Shown one piece after another: positions 53,653 through 62,145 of a DNA stretch of 64,000 nt. A model generated the notes under the pieces. It was not told the origin of the DNA. It worked only from the letters and a program-made list of their open reading frames with translations, and ran no database searches. Where the stretch lies: assembly GCF_033547075.1 (NCBI RefSeq), contig NZ_CP137891.1:2914001-2978000 (forward strand). Reading direction: 5' to 3'. Every line of letters begins with the position of its first letter. The stretch's first letter is position 1. A program made the position numbers and the translations under genes. Origin of the DNA: Flavobacterium ardleyense (GTDB lineage Bacteria; Bacteroidota; Bacteroidia; Flavobacteriales; Flavobacteriaceae).

Positions 53653-54030
53653 CGAAGTAGGATTTACGAAGTAGGATTTACGAAGTAGGATTTACGAAGT
53701 AGGATTTACGAAGTAGGATTTACGAAGTGGGATTTACGAAGTAGGATTTACGAAGTAGGATTTACGAAGTAGGATTTACGAAGTAGGATTTACGAAGTAG
53801 GATTTACGAAGTAGGATTTACGAAGTAGGATTTACGAAGTAGGATTTACGAAGTAGGATTTACGAAGTAGGATTTACGAAGTAGGATTTACGAAGTGGGA
53901 TTTACGAAGTAGGATTTACGAAGTAGGATTTACGAAGTAGGATTTACGAAGTAGGATTTACGAAGTAGGATTTACGAAGTAGGATTTACGAAGCAGGATT
54001 TACGAAGTAGAATTTACGAAGTAGGATTTG
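53653..54030. repeat. 14-bp tandem repeat, 27 copies (minisatellite)
   Basis: The unit CGAAGTAGGATTTA repeats 27 times in exact 14-base phase over 378 bases. Few units differ: GTGGG appears twice, GCAGG once and GTAGAA once near the end. Fourteen is not a multiple of three and the unit has TAG in one reading phase, so the tract cannot be a long coding repeat. Low divergence suggests recent expansion. Confidence 0.95.
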
Positions 54031-54134
54031 GAATTTTAAAAAAATGCCTTACAGATCGGGTTGCTGCAAAAAACGCAACTATCCTAACAAAAATCACCCA
54101 AACTCCCCTATCTTACACCCTTAATCTTTGAAAT

Positions 54135-54359
54135 ATGAAAATAAATTTATTGTCTTGCGATGCGCCAAGACCAGACAAAAGAGCGATTGCCAAATGCATT
54201 GCAGAAATTTCGATTAATGTTAGTGCTTCCTTAGCGAATGAGCTGACCGATATTCTGCTGGAAGGTGACCCCGTAGATTTTGAGATAGATGATAAAAATT
54301 CAAGCTCAGCATTAAGAGATTTACGAAAACTAAGTATCGACTACGAAATTGTAGAATAA
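54135..54359 (+). CDS. Small protein resembling the ribosomal L7/L12 C-terminal domain
   Basis: This 74-residue protein aligns by eye with the L7/L12 C-terminal fold: KRAIAKCIAEISINVSASLA matches the 'KIxVIKxVRxxTGLGLKEA' helix, ELTDILLEGDPVDF matches the 'KDLVEGxPxxV' turn, and ALRDLRKLSIDYEIVE matches the last helix and strand. It is not the ribosomal gene itself, as it lacks the N-terminal dimer domain and is acidic. Function is unknown; such orphan domains are common in Bacteroidota. Confidence 0.7.
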   Translation: MKINLLSCDAPRPDKRAIAKCIAEISINVSASLANELTDILLEGDPVDFEIDDKNSSSALRDLRKLSIDYEIVE

Positions 54360-54566
54360 TTTGTTCAGCATTTCTGGGCTTTCCTAGATGTATAAACAAG
54401 GATACGATAGAGCAAAAAAGGAAGATTATCAACAGTGAAAGTAGTGCTTTATAATTTTTAATTAAAAGAAGACATCGCATTGCTGTCAACTATTCTTTTA
54501 ATTGTATAATTTTTTGTATTCCTGCTTTGTCTACATTTGACGATATCTTAGACACAATTCTGCCTT

Positions 54567-55823
54567 ATGACTTTTACCTCCTTTCTCAAAATCAACATCA
54601 TAGCAGTAGTTCTCCTTGTGGTTTCTCAAAATGCATTTTCGCAAGAAGAAAATATAGAAATAGCCAAAGACAGTGTTCCCTTCGTAACTCTTTACGACTT
54701 ATTCAAAAAGAAAGAAAATCGAGTTGACACACCTCAAGCACTAACGAGTTTTATAATTTTGCCTACCTTGGGATATCAGCCGGCGAACGGTTTTACGGGT
54801 GGTTTTATAAGTCAATATAGTTTTAGAGAGAAGGAAGAAGATCGGGTTTCTTTACTTTCTGGAGGAGCATCTTACAGTACCAAAAAGCAAATTTTAACCT
54901 ACGCTAAAAATAATATGTATCTCAAAGGCGACACATATTTCTTAAGTGGCGATTTACGTTATTATGTGTTTTCTCAATCTAATTTTGGACTGGGTTCGGA
55001 TATTGTACCGTACGGAGAAGCATTTGAAAACTTCAACTATGAAGCGATTGAAGAGCCAATGAAATACAATTATTTTAAATTTCACCAAACCGCCAACTAC
55101 AAAATTCTTCCGAATATTTACGCTGGCTTAGGAATTCACATTGATAGTTATGATCAAATTCAGGATGAACTTCTAAATCTGGAAGCAAATCAGCTAACCG
55201 AACATTATAACTATTCTCAAGAGTATGGATATAATGATGAGCATTATACGGTTGCAGGAGGAAGTGCAAACTTAATCTATGATGGCAGAGATAACTTGAT
55301 CAATACAAATTCGGGATTGTTTGTGAATCTTAGTTATCGTTTTAATCCTGAAATTCGTTCGAGTCAACAACAAAGCTCTACGCTAACTTTAGATTCACGG
55401 TATTTTATTCCATTAAGTAAATCTAATAAGCAACACGTTTTGGGATTTTGGCTCTATGGCCAATTTTTGACTAGTGGTAATTTGCCCTATCTAAATTTAC
55501 CCGCAATTGGATGGGATCAAAATAGCCGCACTGGAAAAGGATATATTCAAGGCCTTTTTAGAGGTGCTAATTTGGCTTTCTTAGAAACAGAGTATCGCTT
55601 TCCGATTCTGAAAAATCAACTAATCAGCGGTACCGTGTTTGTAAATGCAACATCGGCAAGTGATGTGGCGGGGGATTTAGCTCTTTTCCACACTATTCAG
55701 CCCGCAGTTGGACTGGGATTACGGGTCTTACTGGACAAGAATACGCTGACGAATTTCGTTATGAACTTTGGTTTAGGTCGTGATTCTACGACGTTTTACT
55801 TTAATGATGGGGAGGGGTTCTGA
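54567..55823 (+). CDS. Omp85-family outer-membrane protein (BamA/TamA-like barrel)
   Basis: This 418-residue protein has a signal peptide (VVSQNAFSQ) and a surface-antigen beta-barrel with no visible POTRA repeats. The barrel shows alternating aromatic strands, GGASYSTKKQILTYAKNN, and the KGYIQGLFRGANLAFLETEY block that resembles the conserved L6 loop of Omp85 proteins (RGF/Y). It ends at a Phe, as expected for an outer-membrane barrel. A role in outer-membrane protein or lipid transport is family inference; without POTRA repeats it may be a single-module variant. Confidence 0.85.
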   Translation: MTFTSFLKINIIAVVLLVVSQNAFSQEENIEIAKDSVPFVTLYDLFKKKENRVDTPQALTSFIILPTLGYQPANGFTGGFISQYSFREKEEDRVSLLSGGASYSTKKQILTYAKNNMYLKGDTYFLSGDLRYYVFSQSNFGLGSDIVPYGEAFENFNYEAIEEPMKYNYFKFHQTANYKILPNIYAGLGIHIDSYDQIQDELLNLEANQLTEHYNYSQEYGYNDEHYTVAGGSANLIYDGRDNLINTNSGLFVNLSYRFNPEIRSSQQQSSTLTLDSRYFIPLSKSNKQHVLGFWLYGQFLTSGNLPYLNLPAIGWDQNSRTGKGYIQGLFRGANLAFLETEYRFPILKNQLISGTVFVNATSASDVAGDLALFHTIQPAVGLGLRVLLDKNTLTNFVMNFGLGRDSTTFYFNDGEGF

Positions 55824-55849
55824 GAAATTTAAAGATTGAAAGATTTGTA

Positions 55850-55960
55850 TAATGTAAAATTGTCTACTGTATATTGTAAAAAATGTATACTGTATAATTG
55901 ATTATTATAAGCCTGTATTCTGTAAATTGTGCAAAATGTAGAGTGAAGATATTGAATAAT
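55850..55960. repeat. Degenerate short repeat near the Omp85 3' end
   Basis: Units such as TGTATAATGTAAAATTG, ACTGTATATTGTAAAA and ATACTGTATAATTG recur imperfectly. The tract is AT-rich with no coding frame. Confidence 0.4.
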
Positions 55961-56014
55961 TACAGCCGCTTTTGCAATATTTCAATGGTTATTATAGCAT
56001 AAGCTTTTCTACAA

Positions 56015-56920
56015 TTACAGCCCAATAAAATACCGCAGCGCTTTGGGATTGTGCTTATGAATAATTTGCAATTTACTTTGATTTTCCATTACTACTGAAC
56101 TTCGGTAATCTGTATGATTGGCAATTAATTTCTCAATTCGGTAGGTGAAAGTTTCCAAGGTTTTTAATGCCTTAAATAAATACTCCAAACTTTCAATTGA
56201 ATAGACCGAGGTCTCTTCGTCAATCTCCACGGGATTCTGACCGTGCATAGCCAGATTTCGGAGACTATTCACCAAAGTGGATTCGTAAAAACTTTTCCCT
56301 TGAAACTCAATTTTGCCATACGGAAATATACTTTCGGGTTGAGTATCATTGGCGAATTCTAATAAGTCTTTTAAAGTAAAACCTTGAAATTCACCCAACT
56401 GATTAATTTCATCCTCTCTACGTTCCAACTGACGTATGCGCGATTGAAAATAGCTTCGAGAACGTTCACTTTGTTCCGCTCGATTTTTAAAATATTGGAT
56501 CATGTCTTCATTTCTGAAATTTTTTAGAAAAAGATATTCTCTCATCTTTCGTTCAAACGTTAGCACATCATCTTGAATAGCTCTCAATACTGTGGTTTGA
56601 TTATAATCGGCAAAATGAACAACACCACTTAAAACTTCACCTTTAAAGACAAATAATGCGCTGTGCTGATTATTTCTAAATTTCTCTATTAATGAGTTGT
56701 CAAAGATTTTCTCTTCTTTGTCCAGTCGGTTTTCGTTCCCGATTTTTTTCTTCCTAAAGGTATTCCCTTCCAAAACATAAAAATTTTCGGAGTCGTAATC
56801 CGGCATATTGTTAATTTTGAGTTGCTGACAGATACTAACACACGCTACATCCACCTCTCGGTCGTAATATAAAATTGATGATTGCTCTATATCTCCGAAA
56901 TTAAGTTTTAAATGTTCCAT
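56015..56920 (-). CDS. CBS-like / coiled-coil / HEPN-like protein of unknown function
   Basis: This 301-residue protein has no signal peptide. The N-terminal half (about 20-110) resembles a CBS pair (VACVSICQQLKINNMPDYD, then SALFVFKGEVLSGVVHFADY). A charged helix (about 115-175, RAEQSERSRSYFQSRIRQ) follows. The C-terminal part has SLRNLAMHGQNP, the RN-x3-HG form of the HEPN RX4-6H motif (Arg221, His226), which is catalytic in many RNases of toxin and phage-defence systems. Function is not established. No antitoxin or nucleotidyltransferase partner is adjacent, so a stand-alone regulated RNase is only one possibility. Confidence 0.75.
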   Translation of the reverse strand: MEHLKLNFGDIEQSSILYYDREVDVACVSICQQLKINNMPDYDSENFYVLEGNTFRKKKIGNENRLDKEEKIFDNSLIEKFRNNQHSALFVFKGEVLSGVVHFADYNQTTVLRAIQDDVLTFERKMREYLFLKNFRNEDMIQYFKNRAEQSERSRSYFQSRIRQLERREDEINQLGEFQGFTLKDLLEFANDTQPESIFPYGKIEFQGKSFYESTLVNSLRNLAMHGQNPVEIDEETSVYSIESLEYLFKALKTLETFTYRIEKLIANHTDYRSSVVMENQSKLQIIHKHNPKALRYFIGL

Positions 56921-57081
56921 AGTTTGTGTATTTTTCCGCGATCGACTTGAGTTTGTTGGGTAGATTCAAATATATACATTTTCATTCTAGTAGAATCAGC
57001 AGTTTTAAAATTGTTAGAATTTTTACACTACAAAAAATCTAAGGTCCTTCCCACATCAACTCTTCAAATACATCTTTAGCG

Positions 57082-57190
57082 CTTCAACCGAAGCCAAATC
57101 TCCTTCTTGCTAATTGTCTAAAGTGAATATAGCGGGTTTCGCTTACGCAAAATTGAGTAAAGTTGAAGCCTTTCGGCGAAAGCCAAAAAA
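57082..57190 (+). repeat. Dispersed repeat, family B, copy 2
   Basis: It opens GCTTCAACCGAAGCCAAATC and closes GTTGAAGCCTTTCGGCG, AAAGCC and an A run. The TTCAA and TTGAA ends are inverted relative to each other, so the element is bounded by a short inverted repeat. Confidence 0.65.
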
Positions 57191-57433
57191 TTACAATTCT
57201 AAAGTTTCGATCAGATAGTTTTGCGACACAATTATTGATACTGCACTTAAGCGTACACTTAGAATATTAGTAAAAAAATCTTAAATAGTGGGGCACCGCA
57301 CATTCGGTGGGTAATTCTTACACAGGTGCCACAACTCTAAATTACTGCAATCCCTTGATTTTAAAGCAACAGACAAATAGGAACGACAGTTGCTTAAATG
57401 TTTTCAATAAAATTTGACCCTAGAAAAATATTT

Positions 57434-58900
57434 ATGAAAACACAAGCCATAGCAACTACAGAAACCTACTTCAACGATAATATCGACTCAGTAGTGCAGC
57501 ACCCAGCTTCAAAATTTGCAAAAGCAAAATCTGAAAAAAAAGTAATTTCAATCGCGAAAGCAACAGTTACCACTAAGAGAAAAATTTCTAACCAAATAAT
57601 TCTATCTGCAACAATGCTACTGCTTGTAGGTGGAGCAACTCTTGTTTATTTCTTACAAGCAGATTTTCAGCAGTTCAATCAAATGCGAATGAGTTCGACA
57701 CTAGGATTGACTTTTCTAATTTTAACATTGGGACTGTTGCTTTTTAAAGTTTCCTTCCTAATTTATAACGTTTATCTATACTTTACTTACAAGCCAATCG
57801 AATCAGTTTCGGATGAATTATTACCAACAGTAACTGTAATTGTTCCCGCTTACAATGAAGGTAATTTGGTGCTTGAAACTTTAAGAAGTATTGCCAATAG
57901 TGATTTTCCTGCCAAGAAATTACAAATTTTAGCAATTGACGATGGTAGTAAAGATGATACTTGGTCTTGGATGCAAAAAGCAAAAGCGGAGTTAGGAGAC
58001 AAATTAGTTATCTTACAGCAGCCTGAAAATAAAGGAAAAAGACACGCGCTTTACCGTGGTTTTAATCTTGGTACTGGAGAAGTTTTTGTGACAATTGATA
58101 GCGATTCGATAATCAAAAAAGACACTTTGCGTAATCTTGTTAGTCCATTTGTCGTTGACGCAGAATGTGGAGCAGTTGCAGGAAATGTAAAAGTGCTGAA
58201 CAACAAGAACGCGATTTTACCAAAAATGCTTAACGTAAGTTTTGTGATGAGTTTTGAATTTGTACGTTCGGCCGAAAGTCAGTTAGGCAGCGTTTTATGT
58301 ACTCCTGGAGCCTTGGCGGCCTACAGAAGTTCAGCGGTTTTTAAATGTCTGCCAGAATGGATTGACCAGAAATTTATGGGTCAAGCTTCGGATATTGGCG
58401 AAGATCGTGCGATGACAAATATGATATTGAAGCAAGGTGAGAAAGTGCTTTTCCAAAGAAATGCAGTGGTTTTGACCGATGTTCCTGAGCAGTACAAAGG
58501 ACTTTACAAAATGTTTATTCGTTGGGGACGAAGTAATGTACGTGAGAATTTGGTTATGGCAAATTACGTTTTCAAAAGTTACAAAGAAGGTTCAAAAGCA
58601 GGAACAAGATTGCTGTTTTTCAACCAATTTCTAACTATTGTAATGACCTACCCATTCCTGATTTTCACCGCGTTTATGATTGCAATGCATCCACTGTTAT
58701 TTATTAGCTCTACCCTACTAGGAATCCTAGTGGTATCGACATTTCCTGTCTTATTTTATGCAAAAAGATATAGCGCGTCTGAGTCATTATGGGCGTATGC
58801 CTATAGCGTTTTATATACTTTTGGATTGTTTTGGATTGCACCTTACGCAATTGCAACGGCTGGAAAAAGCGGTTGGCTAACTAGAGAATTAACAGTATAG
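57434..58900 (+). CDS. Family 2 glycosyltransferase (polysaccharide synthase-like)
   Basis: The product is 488 residues from this start. Two N-terminal membrane helices precede a GT2 domain (about 130-370) and at least three C-terminal helices follow, the layout of processive synthases such as PgaC, NodC or hyaluronan synthase. Catalytic marks are AIDDGSKDDTW, TIDSDSII, SDIGEDRAMTN and the substrate-binding IRWGRSNVRENL (Q/RxxRW-like). It probably extrudes a beta-linked surface polysaccharide; the sugar is unknown. The ATG at 57398 would add 12 residues. The gene stands alone, without a PgaB-like partner in view. Confidence 0.9.
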   Translation: MKTQAIATTETYFNDNIDSVVQHPASKFAKAKSEKKVISIAKATVTTKRKISNQIILSATMLLLVGGATLVYFLQADFQQFNQMRMSSTLGLTFLILTLGLLLFKVSFLIYNVYLYFTYKPIESVSDELLPTVTVIVPAYNEGNLVLETLRSIANSDFPAKKLQILAIDDGSKDDTWSWMQKAKAELGDKLVILQQPENKGKRHALYRGFNLGTGEVFVTIDSDSIIKKDTLRNLVSPFVVDAECGAVAGNVKVLNNKNAILPKMLNVSFVMSFEFVRSAESQLGSVLCTPGALAAYRSSAVFKCLPEWIDQKFMGQASDIGEDRAMTNMILKQGEKVLFQRNAVVLTDVPEQYKGLYKMFIRWGRSNVRENLVMANYVFKSYKEGSKAGTRLLFFNQFLTIVMTYPFLIFTAFMIAMHPLLFISSTLLGILVVSTFPVLFYAKRYSASESLWAYAYSVLYTFGLFWIAPYAIATAGKSGWLTRELTV

Positions 58901-58973
58901 TTGTTAGCTTTTAGTCCATCAGTTGGCGGATAAAATCTTATTATAAAATACTCCACCATTATATTTACTCTTC

Positions 58974-58998
58974 AAAAGCCGCTATTTTAGTGGCTTTT
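58974..58998 (+). terminator. Terminator-like hairpin after the glycosyltransferase gene
   Basis: AAAAGCC and GGCTTTT pair with a partly paired CTATTTTAG loop. The stem is short, but the position 73 bases after the stop suits a terminator. Confidence 0.5.
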
Positions 58999-59076
58999 GT
59001 GTTATTAGCTATTTAAATTTTCTTTTTGAAGTTTATAAAATCGCGAATGGTACAAATTTATGTCTTCGATTTTTTT

Positions 59077-59200
59077 GGGCGAGCCCTTTCGCCAGAACTT
59101 GACTTGCAAAGTATCATTTTTTTCTTGGCTCAGGTCAGGCTGTTTGCTATATCTTTTCTGGCAAAAAGCCAGAAAAGGATGCCGCGCCCATCCTTCTCGC
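59077..59200 (-). repeat. Dispersed structured repeat, family A, copy 5
   Basis: On the minus strand it opens GCGAGAAGGATGGGCGCGGC. Stem 1 is CTTTTCTGGC with GCCAGAAAAG, perfect over 10 bp, and differs from copies 1-4. GATATAGCAAACAGCCTG and ACCTGAGCCA follow, and the end is AAAGGGCTCGCCC. Confidence 0.7.
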
Positions 59201-59381
59201 AAAATCGGCATTGAAGATTATTTAGGGGTATAAATTTAAAATAAGTCTAGCCCCTCTTTGATACAGTAAAGCATCTTCAGTGCGAGCTCCTAGACCTGCA
59301 TTTATTTTATCAGTCATAAATATGGCCAAATGATCCTTTCTATGTACCTTGCTAGACTATGAAAATTGTTAAAATAAATCT

Positions 59382-61070
59382 ATGACCGAAAAATTACAAG
59401 ATACAAGCAATAAGAAACCATTTCTCGGACTTATTGTTAATAACAAAGTATTTTATCCGTCGCTTTTTATCGTCGTTATTAGTGTAGTTTTAGCCATGCT
59501 TTTCAGCGGACAGGCACAAAGCAGCTTTGAAAACGCACAACGAATTGTCGCCGAGAAAGGCGGTTGGGTTTACACTATTTCTGTAAATGCCTTTATTATA
59601 TTTTGCCTTTTTATGGCCTTCGGAAAATATAGTTCTATCAGATTAGGTGGTCCTAAAGCCAAGCCAGAATTTAAAGTTCACGCATGGTTTGCCATGCTCT
59701 TTAGTGCGGGAATTGGAAACGGATTAGTGCTCTTTAGCATTGCAGATCCTGTTCGCGATTTTATGAATCCCCCTAGACTTGCCGCAGATGCTGCGCCTAC
59801 CGCAATAGCTCAAGAAGCGATCAACTTTTCTTTCTTACACCACGGAATTCACGGCTGGGCAATATATTCGGTAATTGGACTTTCTTTGGCGTACTTCACA
59901 TACAACAGAAAGATGCCTCTCACCATTCGCTCGGCATTTTACCCTTTGTTAGGCGATCGGATTTACGGATGGATTGGTGATGTCATTGATGTTATAGCCG
60001 TGGTCGCAACGCTCTTTGGATTGGCAACGACAATGGGCTTCGGGGTTGGACAAATTAATGCTGGTTTCAATCATGTATTTGGTATAGCAAACAGCCTTCC
60101 TACTCAATATTTAATTATTTTAGGAATTACTTTGATTGCGACTATATCAGTAGTGAGTGGAGTAAATAAAGGAGTAAAATTTTTGAGTGAACTAAATGTT
60201 GGAGTTGCCGCAGTAATATTTATCATGGTATTATTACTGGGACCTACAGCCTTTATTCTAAAAAGCTATGTGCAAAATATCGGAAGTTACCTGACCAACT
60301 TTCTAGATCTCGCTACTTGGTCAGATTCCTATGGAGGCGATTCTTGGCATAACAATGTTACATTAATGTATTGGGGTTGGTGGGCTTCGTGGTCTCCTTT
60401 TGTAGGAACTTTTATCGCCAGAATTTCTAGAGGTCGTACAATTCGCGAATTTATTTTGGGAGTATTATTTCTTCCCGCTTTAGTAACCTTTTTATGGTTT
60501 TCTGCCTTTGGTGGTACTACGATGTTGGGATTAATGGAAGGTGACTTTTCGGTTGCTAATGCCGTCGATGATAACATTTCTACTGCGCTTTATGTGTTCT
60601 TTGAAAAATTCCCACTAGCAATTGTGCTAAAGGTTTTAGGCATGATTCTTATTTGTAGTTTCATTATTACTTCTGCAGATTCGGGAGCATTGGTAGTGGA
60701 CGGAATTACTTCTGGCGGAAATAAAAAAACACCAGCCATACAAAGAATTATCTGGGTGTCACTTTCTGGAATAATCGCTGCAACACTATTAACTGGAGGT
60801 GGATTGGGTACGTTGCAGGCAGCAGTTACTATATCGGGGTTGCCTTTTACAATTTTGCTATTAATGATGTGTGCTTCATTATATATGGGCATCAAAGAAG
60901 ATTACAAAGTCAGCCAACGACGCTCTCATTTAAAACCCGACGAATCGTATAACAGTGATTTAATTAAAATTCTTGAAGAAGAAAATGTTCTCGAAGAAAA
61001 CGAAAAACTAATATTAACGGAAGAAAAAATCGCAAAGCAAATCAGTGATAAAGAAGAAGGAAAGTTTTAA
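59382..61070 (+). CDS. BCCT-family betaine/choline/carnitine transporter
   Basis: This 562-residue protein has twelve membrane segments and the BCCT signature YWGWWASWSPFVGTFIARIS, with the aromatic box of the substrate site. The hydrophilic C-terminal tail (LKPDESYNSDLIKILEEENV, then EENEKLILTEEKIAKQ) is acidic and could act as an osmosensor, as in other BCCT members. Glycine betaine or a related osmolyte is the expected substrate. A universal stress protein follows after 80 bases. Confidence 0.93.
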   Translation: MTEKLQDTSNKKPFLGLIVNNKVFYPSLFIVVISVVLAMLFSGQAQSSFENAQRIVAEKGGWVYTISVNAFIIFCLFMAFGKYSSIRLGGPKAKPEFKVHAWFAMLFSAGIGNGLVLFSIADPVRDFMNPPRLAADAAPTAIAQEAINFSFLHHGIHGWAIYSVIGLSLAYFTYNRKMPLTIRSAFYPLLGDRIYGWIGDVIDVIAVVATLFGLATTMGFGVGQINAGFNHVFGIANSLPTQYLIILGITLIATISVVSGVNKGVKFLSELNVGVAAVIFIMVLLLGPTAFILKSYVQNIGSYLTNFLDLATWSDSYGGDSWHNNVTLMYWGWWASWSPFVGTFIARISRGRTIREFILGVLFLPALVTFLWFSAFGGTTMLGLMEGDFSVANAVDDNISTALYVFFEKFPLAIVLKVLGMILICSFIITSADSGALVVDGITSGGNKKTPAIQRIIWVSLSGIIAATLLTGGGLGTLQAAVTISGLPFTILLLMMCASLYMGIKEDYKVSQRRSHLKPDESYNSDLIKILEEENVLEENEKLILTEEKIAKQISDKEEGKF

Positions 61071-61150
61071 TTTCAGAAGAGTTTTTAGATTATAAAGAGT
61101 TGAAAAACATCTTTAATTAAACTACTGATAATCATTTCAAAATTACCAAT

Positions 61151-62014
61151 ATGAAAAATATTCTCGTTGCTACTGACCTAACCGAAATGGACGAAAAAAT
61201 CATTAGCTATGCAAAATTTCTGAAAAAAAAATGGAATCTCGATACTATAAATTTTGTTCATAATATCCGTATCTATGACATTGATGACGCGCTAAAAGAT
61301 CTCTTAGGAACAAAAGATATTAAATCTATCATTCATCGAAATCTTAACGCAAAAATTTCCAAGATTTTCCAGGAAGATCAAAATTATACTTTAGAAATCC
61401 TTGAAAATGCGAATACTGAGTATGCTTTAAAATATTGGGCAGAGCAAAATAACGTGAGTACTATTTTGCTAGGTTTTAAGCAAAAAGACAATGGAACGGC
61501 TGCAATGTCACAAAAGCTGATTCGTATTTTTAAAGGCGATGTGCTCCTGGTACCGGCAAATGCATCTCTGAGCTGGGATCGAATTTTGGTGCCGACAGAT
61601 TTGAGCGCAATGTTTAAAATTGTGTTGGCAAAAATGGAAGTATTAAAAAAGCTAAATCCCCAAGTCGACTTTAAAATCGTGAAATCTTTTAATATTCCAA
61701 CCGTGTTTTTCCCATATATTGATATCGAAGATCAGAAGGTTATAAATGAAGCTGAAAAGCACATTTATAAACAATTTATTGAAGCCAAAAAGAAATACAA
61801 AATTAGCGATGATGACATTTTTGTTGCAAGTTTTAGAGGCAAAAATAGTATTGTCGAGATCATTAAAAAGGAAAGCAAATCTTTTAATGCAGATCTGATA
61901 TTGATGAGTGCCAAAGGAGATAGTAGTGTAAGTTCTATATTAATAGGTAGCACCATTAATGAATTGATTAATACTGCACCTTTTAAAGCTATTTATATAT
62001 TAAAAGAAAAATAA
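61151..62014 (+). CDS. Tandem universal stress protein
   Basis: This 287-residue cytoplasmic protein has two UspA-like domains. The first starts NILVATDLTEMDEKIISYAK and the second starts RILVPTDLSAMFKIVLAKM. The ATP-binding G2xG9G-S/T block is present in the second (MSAKGDSSVSSILIGSTIN) and weak in the first. It follows the BCCT gene, which fits an osmotic-stress pair; the exact role is unknown. Confidence 0.9.
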   Translation: MKNILVATDLTEMDEKIISYAKFLKKKWNLDTINFVHNIRIYDIDDALKDLLGTKDIKSIIHRNLNAKISKIFQEDQNYTLEILENANTEYALKYWAEQNNVSTILLGFKQKDNGTAAMSQKLIRIFKGDVLLVPANASLSWDRILVPTDLSAMFKIVLAKMEVLKKLNPQVDFKIVKSFNIPTVFFPYIDIEDQKVINEAEKHIYKQFIEAKKKYKISDDDIFVASFRGKNSIVEIIKKESKSFNADLILMSAKGDSSVSSILIGSTINELINTAPFKAIYILKEK

Positions 62015-62145
62015 TTTTTTAATTACTGTTTTCTTTTCCATTTGTTGCAAAAAAATAATTCATTGCATACATACTGAATTAAATTTTAAACAATTTAGTT
62101 TACTTTATTGATTTCTGTTTCTCATGTTTTTTTAGATTTTATTTT

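Noticed and set aside
53476..53688. A 70-codon open frame running into the 14-bp tandem repeat
   Set aside because: The frame hits TAG inside the repeat, has no homology I recognise and overlaps the lgt terminator. The repeat length is not a multiple of three.
53653..54030. CRISPR array
   Set aside because: Units are contiguous 14-bp copies without spacers, and no cas gene is near.
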